Shown here one piece after another: positions 51,585 to 59,454 of a DNA stretch of 64,000 nucleotides; the stretch's first letter is position 1; every line of letters begins with the position of its first letter. Made by a program: the position numbers and the translations under genes. The stretch spans positions 57,510-121,509 of the forward strand of contig RXJC01000071.1 of the NCBI GenBank assembly GCA_003963435.1, read 5' to 3'. Below the pieces are notes generated by a model. The model did not search any database and was not told where the DNA came from. It worked only from the letters and a program-made list of their open reading frames with translations. Source of the DNA: Bradyrhizobiaceae bacterium. Lineage in GTDB: Bacteria; Pseudomonadota; Alphaproteobacteria; Rhizobiales; Xanthobacteraceae.

Positions 51585-51640
51585 TCGGGGGTTCGAGTCG
51601 GGGGAGGGACGCGAACCCCCGACCCCAGGATTATGATTCG
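51585..51640 (-). other. tRNA 3'-half-like remnant and 11-bp inverted repeat
   Basis: On the minus strand the stretch reads like the 3' half of a tRNA: TCATAATC, resembling an anticodon loop with CAU, then GGGGTCGGGGGTTCGCGTCC, resembling variable loop and T-arm. TCGGGGGTTCG and CGAACCCCCGA (51585-51595 and 51612-51622) also form a perfect inverted repeat. A 5' half is not found, so it is not a functional tRNA. Such fragments often mark integration points; a simple hairpin is the alternative. Confidence 0.35.
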
Positions 51641-51649
51641 TGCGCTCGG

Positions 51650-52726
51650 TTATCTGGTTCGCTCATTGCCTCGTGCTTTGTCGCCCCCTTCTGCATCGAT
51701 GCCCTGGTCCGCGCCGCGCCGCCGAGTATTGGCAAGCTCCGAAAGCTCGTTCTTCAGCGCATGCCGGCGAGTTTCAACGGCGGGCATGTCGTCGACGAAT
51801 TGCCGAACTTGGCGAGCTAACTCGTGATCTGCTGCCGCTCCAGAGCGCTGTAGCTCCGCGGCATATTCGAGATATCGCCGCCGGATCGCGTCCTGACGTG
51901 ACTTAATCTGTTCATCCCAAGGGAGTTTGGCGGTCCTGCCGCCCCTCACCTCCGAAAGCACCTCCTTACGGGCGAGCCGATCGACATCGGGCGTGATCTT
52001 TCGCTTGCGGAGAGCGAGGACCGCCCCGCGATCGGCCTTTCGAACGCGTCCGCGGGTTCGCCGCGGCGTTGCCTCCGCTGCAATCCCGCGAAGCCTGAGT
52101 TCGCCCGCAAAACGTTCGCGCCAGGCCTGAAGATCGGCCTTACGCGGGTTGAGGCGCTTGCGGTCATGGCCCAGGGACCGAACGGTCAAGTGCACGTGGG
52201 GATGCTTGTCGTCGAGATGCTGGACGAAAACGTAGTCGTGATTGCCATCGAACGTCTCGATGGCAAAAGCCCGAGCTGAATCCTTGACTGCGATGGCATC
52301 GGTGCCAGCCGGCATCGATAGAATGATGTTGACCGAGAGCGACCCATCGCGGCGACGCTTGTCGTCGAAACCGGCATCATCCTCCCAGCGTTGCTGCAGA
52401 TCTTTCAGTCCGGAACGACCCGTCAGAGCCGCGCCCTGCTCTGTTTCCGCATTGAGCTCCCCGTTTCGCGTGATGTATGCGAGGTGCGACCTCAGATGCG
52501 CCACGCTCTTGGTGCGACCAGTGATCTTGACCATCACCTCTGGCGCTCGGCGCACGATGCGTTCGAGCTTTGCACGCATCGCCGGCGTAAGGCGGCCGGG
52601 GACAGCTGGATCGGAAATATCCCACTCGGCTCGCCGAGGGCGCCGATTGGGCGTTTCCCAGACATACGAGATCGGCGGAAGTTCGGACACCAGGTCGGTC
52701 GGCCGGGTCGAGTGGCGCCGACTCAT
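51650..52726 (-). CDS. Relaxase, VirD2/MOBP-like
   Basis: The 358-residue protein (MSRRHSTRPTDLVSELPPIS...) has the relaxase fold elements VMVKITGRTKSVAHLRSHLAYITRNG and the HUH histidine cluster VQHLDDKHPHVHLTVRSLG, which coordinates the metal for DNA nicking. The catalytic Tyr probably lies in the YITRNG region. The C-terminus is a highly basic helical tail. ATG 52726 overlaps the upstream gene stop (ATGA). It would nick the origin of transfer and pilot the DNA strand. No coupling protein or type IV secretion genes are in the window, so the replicon looks mobilizable. Confidence 0.8.
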   Translation of the reverse strand: MSRRHSTRPTDLVSELPPISYVWETPNRRPRRAEWDISDPAVPGRLTPAMRAKLERIVRRAPEVMVKITGRTKSVAHLRSHLAYITRNGELNAETEQGAALTGRSGLKDLQQRWEDDAGFDDKRRRDGSLSVNIILSMPAGTDAIAVKDSARAFAIETFDGNHDYVFVQHLDDKHPHVHLTVRSLGHDRKRLNPRKADLQAWRERFAGELRLRGIAAEATPRRTRGRVRKADRGAVLALRKRKITPDVDRLARKEVLSEVRGGRTAKLPWDEQIKSRQDAIRRRYLEYAAELQRSGAAADHELARQVRQFVDDMPAVETRRHALKNELSELANTRRRGADQGIDAEGGDKARGNERTR

Positions 52727-53241
52727 CGCCGCCCGTCCCAATAATCTGCGTTGCCATTCAACGCATTACGCAATTGCGCGAGCTCCCTTTCAATGACCAA
52801 TTTGGCCTCTTGAATTGCGGATAAATCGGGCTCAACCGCCCTGCCCTGCAGCACACTGGTGTTTGCGGCGCGCGCGATCTGGTTGATATTGCCGCCGATC
52901 CGGTTGAGCTCGCGAACGATCGCACGAAGCGCGTCGTGCTCGTCCGGGGAATGCTGCACCGGTGATCCCAATCGCGAGCGCACCAGCGCAACGATCCAAC
53001 CGGTTCGCGTCATGCCACGCTGATGTGAGACTTCCGCGAGCTGCCGCATCTCGCTCTCGCGAAATCGCACCGTCACCTTCTCCGGCCGTCCGACCGGCAA
53101 TGCCAAGATGCGCGGCGCTGGCGCAGCAAGTGCATCAGCAATGAGACGCCGCAGCAGCGCGGATTTACCGCCCTGGGTAGCTGCAAGAACTGAGAACTCT
53201 GCCGCGACTTCGTCGGAGACGCGAAGCGAAATCAGAGCCAT
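52723..53241 (-). CDS. MobC-like mobilisation accessory protein
   Basis: From ATG 53241 the 172-residue protein begins MALISLRVSDEVAAEFSVLA, a ribbon-helix-helix type N-terminus. It continues with KVTVRFRESEMRQLAEVSHQ then RGMTRTGWIVALVRSRL, and ALRAIVRELNRIGGNINQIA, the typical MobC segment (L-R-x-x-G-x-N-x-N-Q-I-A-R). MobC proteins bind the transfer origin and help the relaxase open it. It overlaps the relaxase gene by four bases. A palindrome related to that before parA lies about 90 bases upstream of its start. Confidence 0.8.
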   Translation of the reverse strand: MALISLRVSDEVAAEFSVLAATQGGKSALLRRLIADALAAPAPRILALPVGRPEKVTVRFRESEMRQLAEVSHQRGMTRTGWIVALVRSRLGSPVQHSPDEHDALRAIVRELNRIGGNINQIARAANTSVLQGRAVEPDLSAIQEAKLVIERELAQLRNALNGNADYWDGRR

Positions 53242-53660
53242 GCACTCCGATCCCAATCGCGATGTAATACATCGCTGGCGCGAAGCCTATCCTGCACTAG
53301 AAAAGGCGAAACCCTCCACCCCCTCCATGTTGGTTCAAACCATCGGGCTCGGCAGGCAAGGCTCGGGAGTTGCTCCAGGTCACAGCCGACGATCGATGAG
53401 GAGAGCTCTTCTGGGAAGGACGCAGCCGTCGCCCGTAATGCTTGTACTCCACGAACACCGCGCGGGCAGATTCGCAACATTGGCACTGAATATGTGGACC
53501 GCGGCTTTCCAGCAGCCTCCGGCCTCTCTACGGCGCTGTGGAGGGCGCGTTCGGCCTCCGGCTGCTGCGCTAACGCGCCATCCTTCGGATGGGAAATCCG
53601 CTCCGCCGGCGCACCAACTGTAGCAGCGTTTCTGAGGAGGCTGTCTAAGACCAGCTTCAT
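53232..53660 (-). CDS. Hypothetical protein coupled to parB (tentative)
   Basis: The ATG at 53660 overlaps the parB stop (ATGA), the usual sign of a translationally coupled gene. The 142-residue frame (MKLVLDSLLRNAATVGAPAE...) has no recognised family and is rich in arginine, alanine and proline, so it may be a chance frame. It contains the palindrome listed at 53328 and runs into the mobC start. If it is not a gene, this roughly 400-base stretch would be the likely place for the transfer origin. Confidence 0.35.
   Translation of the reverse strand: MKLVLDSLLRNAATVGAPAERISHPKDGALAQQPEAERALHSAVERPEAAGKPRSTYSVPMLRICPRGVRGVQALRATAASFPEELSSSIVGCDLEQLPSLACRARWFEPTWRGWRVSPFLVQDRLRASDVLHRDWDRSAWL
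53328..53345. promoter_or_regulatory. TGTTGGTT-CA-AACCA repeat, second copy of the parA-upstream palindrome
   Basis: TGTTGGTTCAAACCATCG shares 13 of the 16 arm positions of the perfect palindrome at 55453-55470. It lies 87 bases upstream of the mobC start on the minus strand. Its position in front of the mob genes, as the other is in front of the par genes, suggests one regulator for both. Confidence 0.5.
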
Positions 53661-54637
53661 GCCGACAGGATCTCTTCGATTGTGATGGTCGATGCTGGAA
53701 CCTCTTCCGCTACTTCTGCGCCATCGATCAGCAGCACGGCATGGCGTGAGCCTCGAGACGCGAGTCGATCGACCAGAAGACAGCCCGTGCGATCTTGGTG
53801 ACGCACTCTGATTGTCAGCGATGTACTCATTCTCGCGTTCCGATCGACTGAAGAGTTGAAGGACCTTTCCGCGATCGCCGTCACGCGGTCTCTCTCCATG
53901 GGTCGCAATGCCGTTTGCGGTGCGATCTCGCTTCGTGGTGGTTGATCTCCAGGGGGGCCCTCGCCATCAGCAGGGGAACCGCGGACCTCGGTGCGAATTT
54001 TGCGGGCCAACTGACGGGCGTGTGCATCGGTGAAGCTCTCCTGTGCTGCGCATAAGGTCTCGACGGCGTTGGGCTGCTCACGCCAAGCCTGGTAGAGCTC
54101 ATACACAGCACGGATTGACGAGCCAGCAAGCTTCGACCGAAGGAAGTCCGGCATATTCTTGACCGACGCGTAGCGAGACACCCAGTCCCTGGGCTTACCG
54201 AGCTTGCGCGAGATGTCAGCCTGGTTATCACCCTGCTCCAAGCGGTCCGCGATGAACGCCGCAATTTCGGGGGCATTGAGGTCATCGCGCTGGATATTCT
54301 CGATCATCTGGACATAACGATCCGCAGAACCAGCGGCATGAATGAAAGCCGGCATCACACGGAGCCCGGCGCGCTTAGCAGCACGATACCGCCTCGCACC
54401 CATGACGATCACGTACCGGCCTTCCTCGGTCGCTTGCCGCAGCACGATCGGTTGCAGCACTCCATGCTGAAGGACCGATTCCGCAAGCTCGTCGAGCTTC
54501 TGTTCGTCGAAGCTGCGCCGGGGCTGGTCCGGATCTTCGTCAATACGGTCGATAGAGATGCAAGTCGGTTGCCCGATTGTGGCGGCACCATCTTCCGCGG
54601 CGGCGATGAGCTGCTTAAAGCTGAGATCAAGCGCCAT
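53657..54637 (-). CDS. parB: ParB/KorB-like partition and regulatory protein
   Basis: The 326-residue protein has the ParB N-terminal domain (ISIDRIDEDPDQPRRSFDEQ and GVLQPIVLRQ...YVIVMGARRYRAAKRAG, the CTPase-type GxRRxRA box). A helix-turn-helix region follows (NQADISRKLGKPRDWVSRYA). The C-terminal 60 residues (RHQDRTGCLLVDRLASRGSR and VLLIDGAEVAEEVPASTITI) look like the SH3-like dimerisation domain of KorB, so it may both partition and repress. It overlaps parA by 11 bases. Palindromes in front of parA and mobC are its likely sites. Confidence 0.82.
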   Translation of the reverse strand: MALDLSFKQLIAAAEDGAATIGQPTCISIDRIDEDPDQPRRSFDEQKLDELAESVLQHGVLQPIVLRQATEEGRYVIVMGARRYRAAKRAGLRVMPAFIHAAGSADRYVQMIENIQRDDLNAPEIAAFIADRLEQGDNQADISRKLGKPRDWVSRYASVKNMPDFLRSKLAGSSIRAVYELYQAWREQPNAVETLCAAQESFTDAHARQLARKIRTEVRGSPADGEGPPGDQPPRSEIAPQTALRPMERDRVTAIAERSFNSSVDRNARMSTSLTIRVRHQDRTGCLLVDRLASRGSRHAVLLIDGAEVAEEVPASTITIEEILSA

Positions 54638-55388
54638 GTATCGACTCGTTCATCTGCGCGACGATCTTGGCGAGAACATCGCGGATTTCCCGACCAGCCT
54701 CCTGCGCAGAGCGGCGCTTCAGTTTCCAGACCGGCAGGCGTTCCGCGACGGCCTCAGCGTAGCCATCCCTTGCAACGATCTGGCCCGGAAACACATATTT
54801 GCCGGCCTCGCGCAAGAGCTGCTCCAGATGCATCCTTTGACGGGGCGATTTCGTGTTGAAGTTCGAAGGCAGCAACCCGAGGAACTTCGTATCCTGGCGG
54901 CCATAACGCCTCTGCACACCGATCACGGTCTGCATCAGACCTTTGACGCCCTTGATCGAATAGTCCTCCAGATAAATAGGAGCCAGCACATGCGACGCTG
55001 CAACCAAACAGCCGACGCTGCGAAGTCCAAGTGAAGGGGGCGTATCGATGACGCAGGCATCGAACTGATCCGACGCGATAGCGAGGTTCTCTTGCAGAGC
55101 CGTTATGGCGGCTGCATTGCTGCGATCGAGATCCGTCAGTGAGCTATCGGCCGGCGCGAGCGTTAGGCCTTCGTCGTCTCGAGGTACGACCCGTATCCCC
55201 GGCTTGAACAAATCCGCGGCTAACGTTGAACCGGCGTAATGCCTCAACGTATCCGTCGCATTGCTCTGCGCATCAACGTCGATCATGAGAACGCGGAGAT
55301 TTGCTTCCGCCATGAACCAAGCCAAATGTACAGCAAGAGTCGTCTTGCCGACCCCGCCCTTTTGATTGTTGATGACAATTGTCTTCAT
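54627..55388 (-). CDS. parA: ParA-type partition ATPase
   Basis: The 253-residue protein starts MKTIVINNQKGGVGKTTLAV with the deviant Walker A KGGVGKT. VLMIDVDAQSNAT and DACVIDTPPSLGL (Walker B) follow. It lacks the N-terminal helix-turn-helix of long ParAs, so it is of the short, IncC-like type and leaves repression to ParB. ATG 55388 is 66 bases downstream of the palindrome at 55453. This is a second partition system besides repA-repB. Confidence 0.9.
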   Translation of the reverse strand: MKTIVINNQKGGVGKTTLAVHLAWFMAEANLRVLMIDVDAQSNATDTLRHYAGSTLAADLFKPGIRVVPRDDEGLTLAPADSSLTDLDRSNAAAITALQENLAIASDQFDACVIDTPPSLGLRSVGCLVAASHVLAPIYLEDYSIKGVKGLMQTVIGVQRRYGRQDTKFLGLLPSNFNTKSPRQRMHLEQLLREAGKYVFPGQIVARDGYAEAVAERLPVWKLKRRSAQEAGREIRDVLAKIVAQMNESIHGA

Positions 55389-55452
55389 CTTGAGGCCCGA
55401 AATCGGTCCAACGGCGCGGGAGTCATGTCCTTGTCCATCATGTCCTGAGGGA

Positions 55453-55470
55453 TGTTGGTTTGAACCAACA
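55453..55470. promoter_or_regulatory. 18-bp palindrome upstream of parA (candidate parS/operator)
   Basis: TGTTGGTTTGAACCAACA has perfect 8-base arms around a central TG. It lies 65 bases before the parA start. A partial copy lies before mobC (53328-53345). Both facts fit a centromere or operator site for the KorB-like ParB. Confidence 0.6.
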
Positions 55471-56058
55471 GACGATTGCGAATCTAATCACCGGAACGAT
55501 CCTGAAATTCGTTCGGCGAATCCCCTGTCATAAGAGTCAGGTCCGTCTGGAGCCATCGGGAGGAGCAAATTGCTAGAAGCCAGACCGAGATCGTGATTGT
55601 TGCTGGACCACAGCGACACGATCGCGAGAGGATCGTCACGCGAATGCGCGGAGACCGCTTGTGGGCTCCGGGAGCGTCGCCGCGGCGGCGCGAGTAGAGC
55701 CGTCCCCGGAGGGGATCGCCCAAGCGCACACTGTTAAGACTGGACCCGCAGGATACGATTTCTCTATGGGATAGCTATCTGCATCGATGGGAATACGTTT
55801 TACCTATCGCGAGAAAGATTGGTGTCGCCTGCCTCGAATGCGTCGGTGCAACGACAATGTGCCGACCCTGTCGAATTGGCCGCAGGAAGCTTTAGATCAA
55901 AGACCGATCGCTTGCGACCGGCTGTTTCAATAAAGACCGTCGCAATTGCAAGCTCGGCATTGCGACGCGGGCATCCCGGTACCGAAGTCTCCGCCGCGGA
56001 AGGGTTTAATCCCACGTCGGGTCGGCGCAATTTCCGGCGAAATTGACCTATCGATAAA

Positions 56059-56085
56059 ATGAATCGACCTGCCCCATCGATTCAT
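56059..56085. repeat. 9-bp perfect inverted repeat upstream of the WGR gene
   Basis: ATGAATCGA and TCGATTCAT flank a 9-base spacer. The repeat ends 44 bases before the WGR-domain gene start. It could be an operator. No T-run follows, so a terminator is unlikely. Confidence 0.45.
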
Positions 56086-56129
56086 AAAACTCATTGGACG
56101 GAGCTTGCGAGGGAAGCAAGAATCCGCCC

Positions 56130-56390
56130 ATGCCGAAACTGGAACCAGAACCGCTTCATCTGCGCCGCATCGATGCCGCGCGCAATATGCGGCGGTATTA
56201 TTCGCTGTCCACGCAGCCGACCTTGTTCGGAGAAACGTCGCTGATCCGCAATTGGGGCCGGATCGGCACGAATGGCCAGACCATGGTGCAGACCTTCGAC
56301 GGCAGTGCAGAGGCGGTCGAAGCGTTCGGACGGCTCGAGCGTGCCAAGCGGAGGCGCGGTTACGCTGCAGCGGACGGAAAGCTGTCATAG
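56130..56390 (+). CDS. WGR domain protein
   Basis: The 86-residue protein starting at ATG 56130 (MPKLEPEPLHLRRIDAARNM) has RYYSLSTQPTLFGETSLIRN followed by WGRIGTNGQTMVQTFD, the WGR motif that names this nucleic-acid-binding domain. A helical tail ends in RLERAKRRRGY. Stand-alone WGR proteins are common on rhizobial plasmids. Function is unknown; binding to DNA ends or RNA is suggested for WGR domains in other proteins. The track start at 56094 adds residues outside the domain. Confidence 0.82.
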   Translation: MPKLEPEPLHLRRIDAARNMRRYYSLSTQPTLFGETSLIRNWGRIGTNGQTMVQTFDGSAEAVEAFGRLERAKRRRGYAAADGKLS

Positions 56391-56494
56391 TGACAATTTT
56401 TCGGGGACTGCGGCTCCGCCTGTGATGTCGGCTCTATCTGTTCCACTGCTTTGATGTCAGACGAGCAAAATCGAAACAAGACGGAGCTCGTCCC

Positions 56495-56800
56495 ATGACG
56501 ACTGCCAATGAGATCGCCGAGAAGATTGCGGCCGAGAACGACCTGACGAAGGCTCAGGCGAAAACCATCGTCGATAGCGTGTTCAAGGCGATCGCTGATG
56601 CGGCCGTAAGCGGGGCCGAGACGAGCCTTCCAGGCTTCGGAAAGTTCAAGGTCAAGGATAGCCCCGCTCGTGAGGGCCGCAATCCGTCCACCGGCGCAAC
56701 GATTGCGATCGCAGCTTCCAGGAAGCTGACCTTTACGCCTGCCAAAGCCATCAAGGATGTTCTGAACGGAGGAGCGGCCCCGAGCGACGGCGCATCGTAA
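56495..56800 (+). CDS. HU/IHF-family DNA-binding protein
   Basis: The 101-residue protein (MTTANEIAEKIAAENDLTKA) has the HU fold: helices, then SLPGFGKFKVKDSPAREGRN and PSTGATIAIAASRKLTFTPA (the DNA-binding beta arms), and a C-terminal helix AKAIKDVLNG. Sequences of this type serve as plasmid-borne HU proteins that compact DNA and support replication and partition. GGAG lies upstream of the ATG. It follows the WGR gene on the same strand after about 100 bases. Confidence 0.92.
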   Translation: MTTANEIAEKIAAENDLTKAQAKTIVDSVFKAIADAAVSGAETSLPGFGKFKVKDSPAREGRNPSTGATIAIAASRKLTFTPAKAIKDVLNGGAAPSDGAS

Positions 56801-56817
56801 GTCGCAAGACAAGGGGC

Positions 56818-56961
56818 TTATGCCCGCTCCTCGGCTGCGAGCGCTTCGTTGCGTCGGCGGATGAGTTCGGCCAGCTCGCGTTCGAGCGCCTTGCGCTCCG
56901 CCGGCGTGAATACGCATTCGCGCAGCTCGGCGCGCAATTCTTCAATGGTGTCGATGGTCAT
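56818..56961 (-). CDS. Small plasmid-type helical protein
   Basis: From ATG 56961 the 47-residue product (MTIDTIEELRAELRECVFTP then AERKALERELAELIRRRNEA) is one charged coiled helix. AGGAG lies eight bases upstream. Similar short proteins accompany DUF736 genes on rhizobial plasmids, and the DUF736 gene is just upstream on the same strand, so the two form an operon. The track start is 17 codons too early. Function is unknown. Confidence 0.65.
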   Translation of the reverse strand: MTIDTIEELRAELRECVFTPAERKALERELAELIRRRNEALAAEERA

Positions 56962-57022
56962 GATCGCATCTCCTGTCGAAGGGAGCAGGCCCCGCCTTGC
57001 GGCGGAGCCCACTGGCTGGGCC

Positions 57023-57334
57023 TCAGTCCCGGTTCGGCCGGGACCAGATCAGTTGGAGGCCTTCCGCACCCTCAACCTCGGTCAGAGTGGCGTAAATCGG
57101 AGCGGGGAAGCTCGGATCGTCCAGCTTGACGGAGAGGTAGTCGCGCTCGCTGTCCTTGGCGGTCTTCTGCCAGGCCGCACCTAACTCGACGTTGCCCGAG
57201 TAGATGCGGAAGTGCGGTCCTTTGTCGGACGGGTTCTCGACGCGGATCAGCTTGGCCTTGACGTTGAGGTTGAGCGTCTTGATCGCGCCGGAGAAGCCAT
57301 TGCCCGTGGAGGTGAAGGTGCCGATGGTAGCCAT
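57023..57334 (-). CDS. DUF736 family protein
   Basis: The 103-residue protein ([20 protein letters not shown]) matches DUF736: [33 protein letters not shown] and [20 protein letters not shown]. Such proteins are almost always encoded on plasmids or conjugative elements, often near rep or tra genes. The start at 57334 is preceded by AAGGGAATGAGATA; the track ORF extends 109 codons upstream without support. The fold is a small beta-barrel, and the function is not known. Confidence 0.92.
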   Translation of the reverse strand: MATIGTFTSTGNGFSGAIKTLNLNVKAKLIRVENPSDKGPHFRIYSGNVELGAAWQKTAKDSERDYLSVKLDDPSFPAPIYATLTEVEGAEGLQLIWSRPNRD

Positions 57335-57981
57335 TATCTCATTCCCTTGGTTTTCTCGGGCCGCGCCTATCGCGACCTCGATGGCGGTCGTGAGACCGGA
57401 GGCGATCGACCTGCACCCAAAGGGCCGAAATGAAATGGAGGGCGGCCGGCAGCGACTTTCTTGAACCGCGAGGAATGGCGCGCAGCGCCAGGGGAAGAAA
57501 GTCGAGGACGGACGTTGCGGGGACAAGATCGAGAGCCCGCGAAGCGGGATCGGCCTTCGGTCAGACCAGCCTCTATCGAGGACGCAGATGGGTGCGCCCG
57601 TCGCGAAAACACATGGAATGAAGACGGGCGGTCCTAATCGGTTCAGCCATTCGGATCTCAAGGCAACGGGCGCAGCAGCAAAACGCAGTTCACCTTAGCC
57701 AGGCACCTAGACCACGCGTCGTCACTCGCAATGGAGATCGTCGCTATCAGCAAACCCGGCGCGTCGGTCGAAGTTGCCATCGCAAGATTGATAACGAGGC
57801 CAGCGATGTGTCCGCCCTGTGGATGCAACATCGCCCTCCGCATCCGTGCCGCCCATCCTGCGAGACGTCAAAAGTACTGGCGGGAGTGGACAGGCCGGTC
57901 ATCGACCCGGTGTATCGTCGCAGAACTCGGGGATGTGACTTAAAGTCGATCTGCACCTCCTATCGAGGAAGGACACAGACG
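57335..57981 (+). other. Intergenic stretch without a recognised gene
   Basis: This lies upstream of the minus-strand DUF736 gene and the plus-strand small protein at 57982. ORFs in it (57367-57612, 57430-57621, 57658-57843) are arginine/serine-rich shadows. I see no repeat or palindrome of note. Confidence 0.5.
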
Positions 57982-58215
57982 ATGTCGGAAATCTCATGGC
58001 AACGAGACGGAATCGACCCTGGCTGGTTCATCGCCGAAGGCGTCGGATCGATCCGAAGCACGGCCAGCTATGGGAAGCCCGGCGGGTGGTGGTTCCTCCC
58101 CGCTTGGCTGCCTGACACTGGAGAGAACGACATCGGTCCGTTCAAGACAAAAACTGCCGCACTAAAAGAGGCGCAACGCCTCTCGGCTGCCCAAGATCTA
58201 GCGGCCCAGAAGTAA
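57982..58215 (+). CDS. Small hypothetical plasmid protein
   Basis: From ATG 57982 the 77-residue product reads MSEISWQRDGIDPGWFIAEG, then GGWWFLPAWLPDTGENDIGP and FKTKTAALKEAQRLSAAQ. GAGGAAGGACACAGACG precedes the ATG, a clear ribosome site. The sequence looks like a single small alpha/beta domain, with a pattern found in short plasmid proteins that I cannot name. The longer track start at 57808 has no support. Confidence 0.7.
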   Translation: MSEISWQRDGIDPGWFIAEGVGSIRSTASYGKPGGWWFLPAWLPDTGENDIGPFKTKTAALKEAQRLSAAQDLAAQK

Positions 58216-58393
58216 TCGCGGTATCGGGCATCGGCCGCTGTTTGATGCTGGAAAAGTTGGAACGGCACCACGCTCCCGAGAGCGGAGCCTTATCGGACGT
58301 CGCGCCAACGCCACCGAAGGTTCTTCACCGCCCTCTCTCGACGAGTCAGCCCTGCAGCATTGAACCGCGCCAGTGCAGACGCGGTGCGACGAA

Positions 58394-58813
58394 TCATCGC
58401 CTGCGCCGCGCAATCTCGTCAGCGACCATGCCCTGCGCCCGCACCAGCCGCTCATGCAGGGTCTCGAACATATCGAGGATGTCATCATTCGGTTCATTCT
58501 TGCCCTGCTCGATGGCTTCAGCAACGAGTTCATCGAGGGGTGTCTCCTTCAATCGGCCCTTCTCCAGAAGCTCTTCAAACAGGCCATCGCTGTTCGGCTG
58601 TGGTTGGATACGGCCGTCAGAGTTGCACCAGGCAGTGAATATCTGCTGTCCCAGAACGGCGCCCTCGACCATCTCCGCATCCAACGGAATCAGCGTTCCC
58701 CAGGCCTCGCCCGCTTCGTCGGTGAACCCTGCCACGTACATCCGTTGCTCCACGGCGTCTTCATCGCGAAGTTGGAAGAACGGCGTGAGGTTGATTGGAG
58801 TGCATTTTGCCAT
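58394..58813 (-). CDS. Hypothetical plasmid protein
   Basis: The start at 58813 (MAKCTPINLTPFFQLRDEDA) follows GGAGAGATCGTC; the track start is 19 codons too early. The 139-residue protein continues EQRMYVAGFTDEAGEAWGTL, then a helical acidic C-terminal part (EELLEKGRLKETPLDELVAE...). No family is recognised. It lies downstream of the decayed repC copy on the same strand. Confidence 0.65.
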   Translation of the reverse strand: MAKCTPINLTPFFQLRDEDAVEQRMYVAGFTDEAGEAWGTLIPLDAEMVEGAVLGQQIFTAWCNSDGRIQPQPNSDGLFEELLEKGRLKETPLDELVAEAIEQGKNEPNDDILDMFETLHERLVRAQGMVADEIARRRR

Positions 58814-58917
58814 GACGATCTCTCCGAACAGCTTTGCGTCGACACAGTGCAGCCGGGTCAGCGCGGGCACCTTCGATCACACGAAAAAGGCAAGGTCTGG
58901 GAGCGCGCCTCCTCGTC

Positions 58918-59451
58918 TCACGCCCGCTTCTTGTTCTGCCGCCGAGAATTAATCTGCGCCATCAGGATCGGGCCAAGCGAAAAATCGCCGAACTCGGATT
59001 TTCGCGTCAGACCGCGGCAGGTAGCCGCCGGCGGAATTGATCTCGGCCCCGCGCTGCTGGATGCACGCGACGACGGCGGCGGGCACCTCGCCCATGTCTG
59101 TTTGCGCCGCTTCCCAGGCACTAGGCTGATCCCGAGCGTCGATCGAACGACGGCCGCAGTCGCGAGAAAATCCCGCCGCCCTTGACGTAATCGACGATGT
59201 CGGGAGACACGCGTCGAGGACCATTCCCAAAGGATACGATCCCTCGGTAAAACGCCCCCTCGATCCGACCGGCCGCCCGCGCATGACGCCCGGGTACGCA
59301 ATCGCCGCACGGACGATCTCGGGGTCGCCAGTCTCCTGCGCGGCGCCCTGATGAGAGAAATTGGATCTGACGCGGTAGCCAAGGCCTTATGAAATTCTGC
59401 CTCAGACCACGCATCAGCCCGAGGCGGTGGCGCAAAGAGACTCTTACCCAT
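58918..59451 (-). pseudogene. Decayed C-terminal copy of repC
   Basis: Across three minus-strand frames this stretch holds SYPLGMVLDAC, RDFLATAAVVRSTLGIS, SAWEAAQTDMGEVPAAVVAC, INSAGGY and FSLGPILMAQINSR. These match, in order, the last 100 or so residues of the intact RepC directly upstream (SYPLGMVLSAC ... FSLGPILMSQINSR). Several frameshifts separate the pieces. Its first 35 residues (MGKSLFAPPPRADAWSEAEF) are not RepC. It is a tandem, decaying repC end, showing a past second replicon or a duplication. Confidence 0.75.
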
Positions 59452-59454
59452 CCG

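Larger units (their letters stand above)
55389..56129 (+). other. Intergenic region upstream of parA
   Basis: The stretch holds the parA-upstream palindrome (55453-55470) and the inverted repeat at 56059-56085. ORFs at 55484-55729, 55800-56030 and 55819-56046 are short, lack ribosome sites and resemble nothing known. The divergent promoters of parA and the WGR gene must lie here. Confidence 0.5.

Noticed and set aside
51585-51622. The 11-bp inverted repeat as a terminator of pabA
   Set aside because: The stem is long enough but no T-run follows on either strand.
53108-53623. 171-aa plus-strand ORF between mobC and parB
   Set aside because: Overlaps mobC in antisense and has no ribosome site; the minus-strand frame coupled to parB is slightly better supported.
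58242-59185. Plus-strand ORFs of 236 and 270 aa
   Set aside because: Antisense to the hypothetical protein at 58394-58813 and to the repC remnant.
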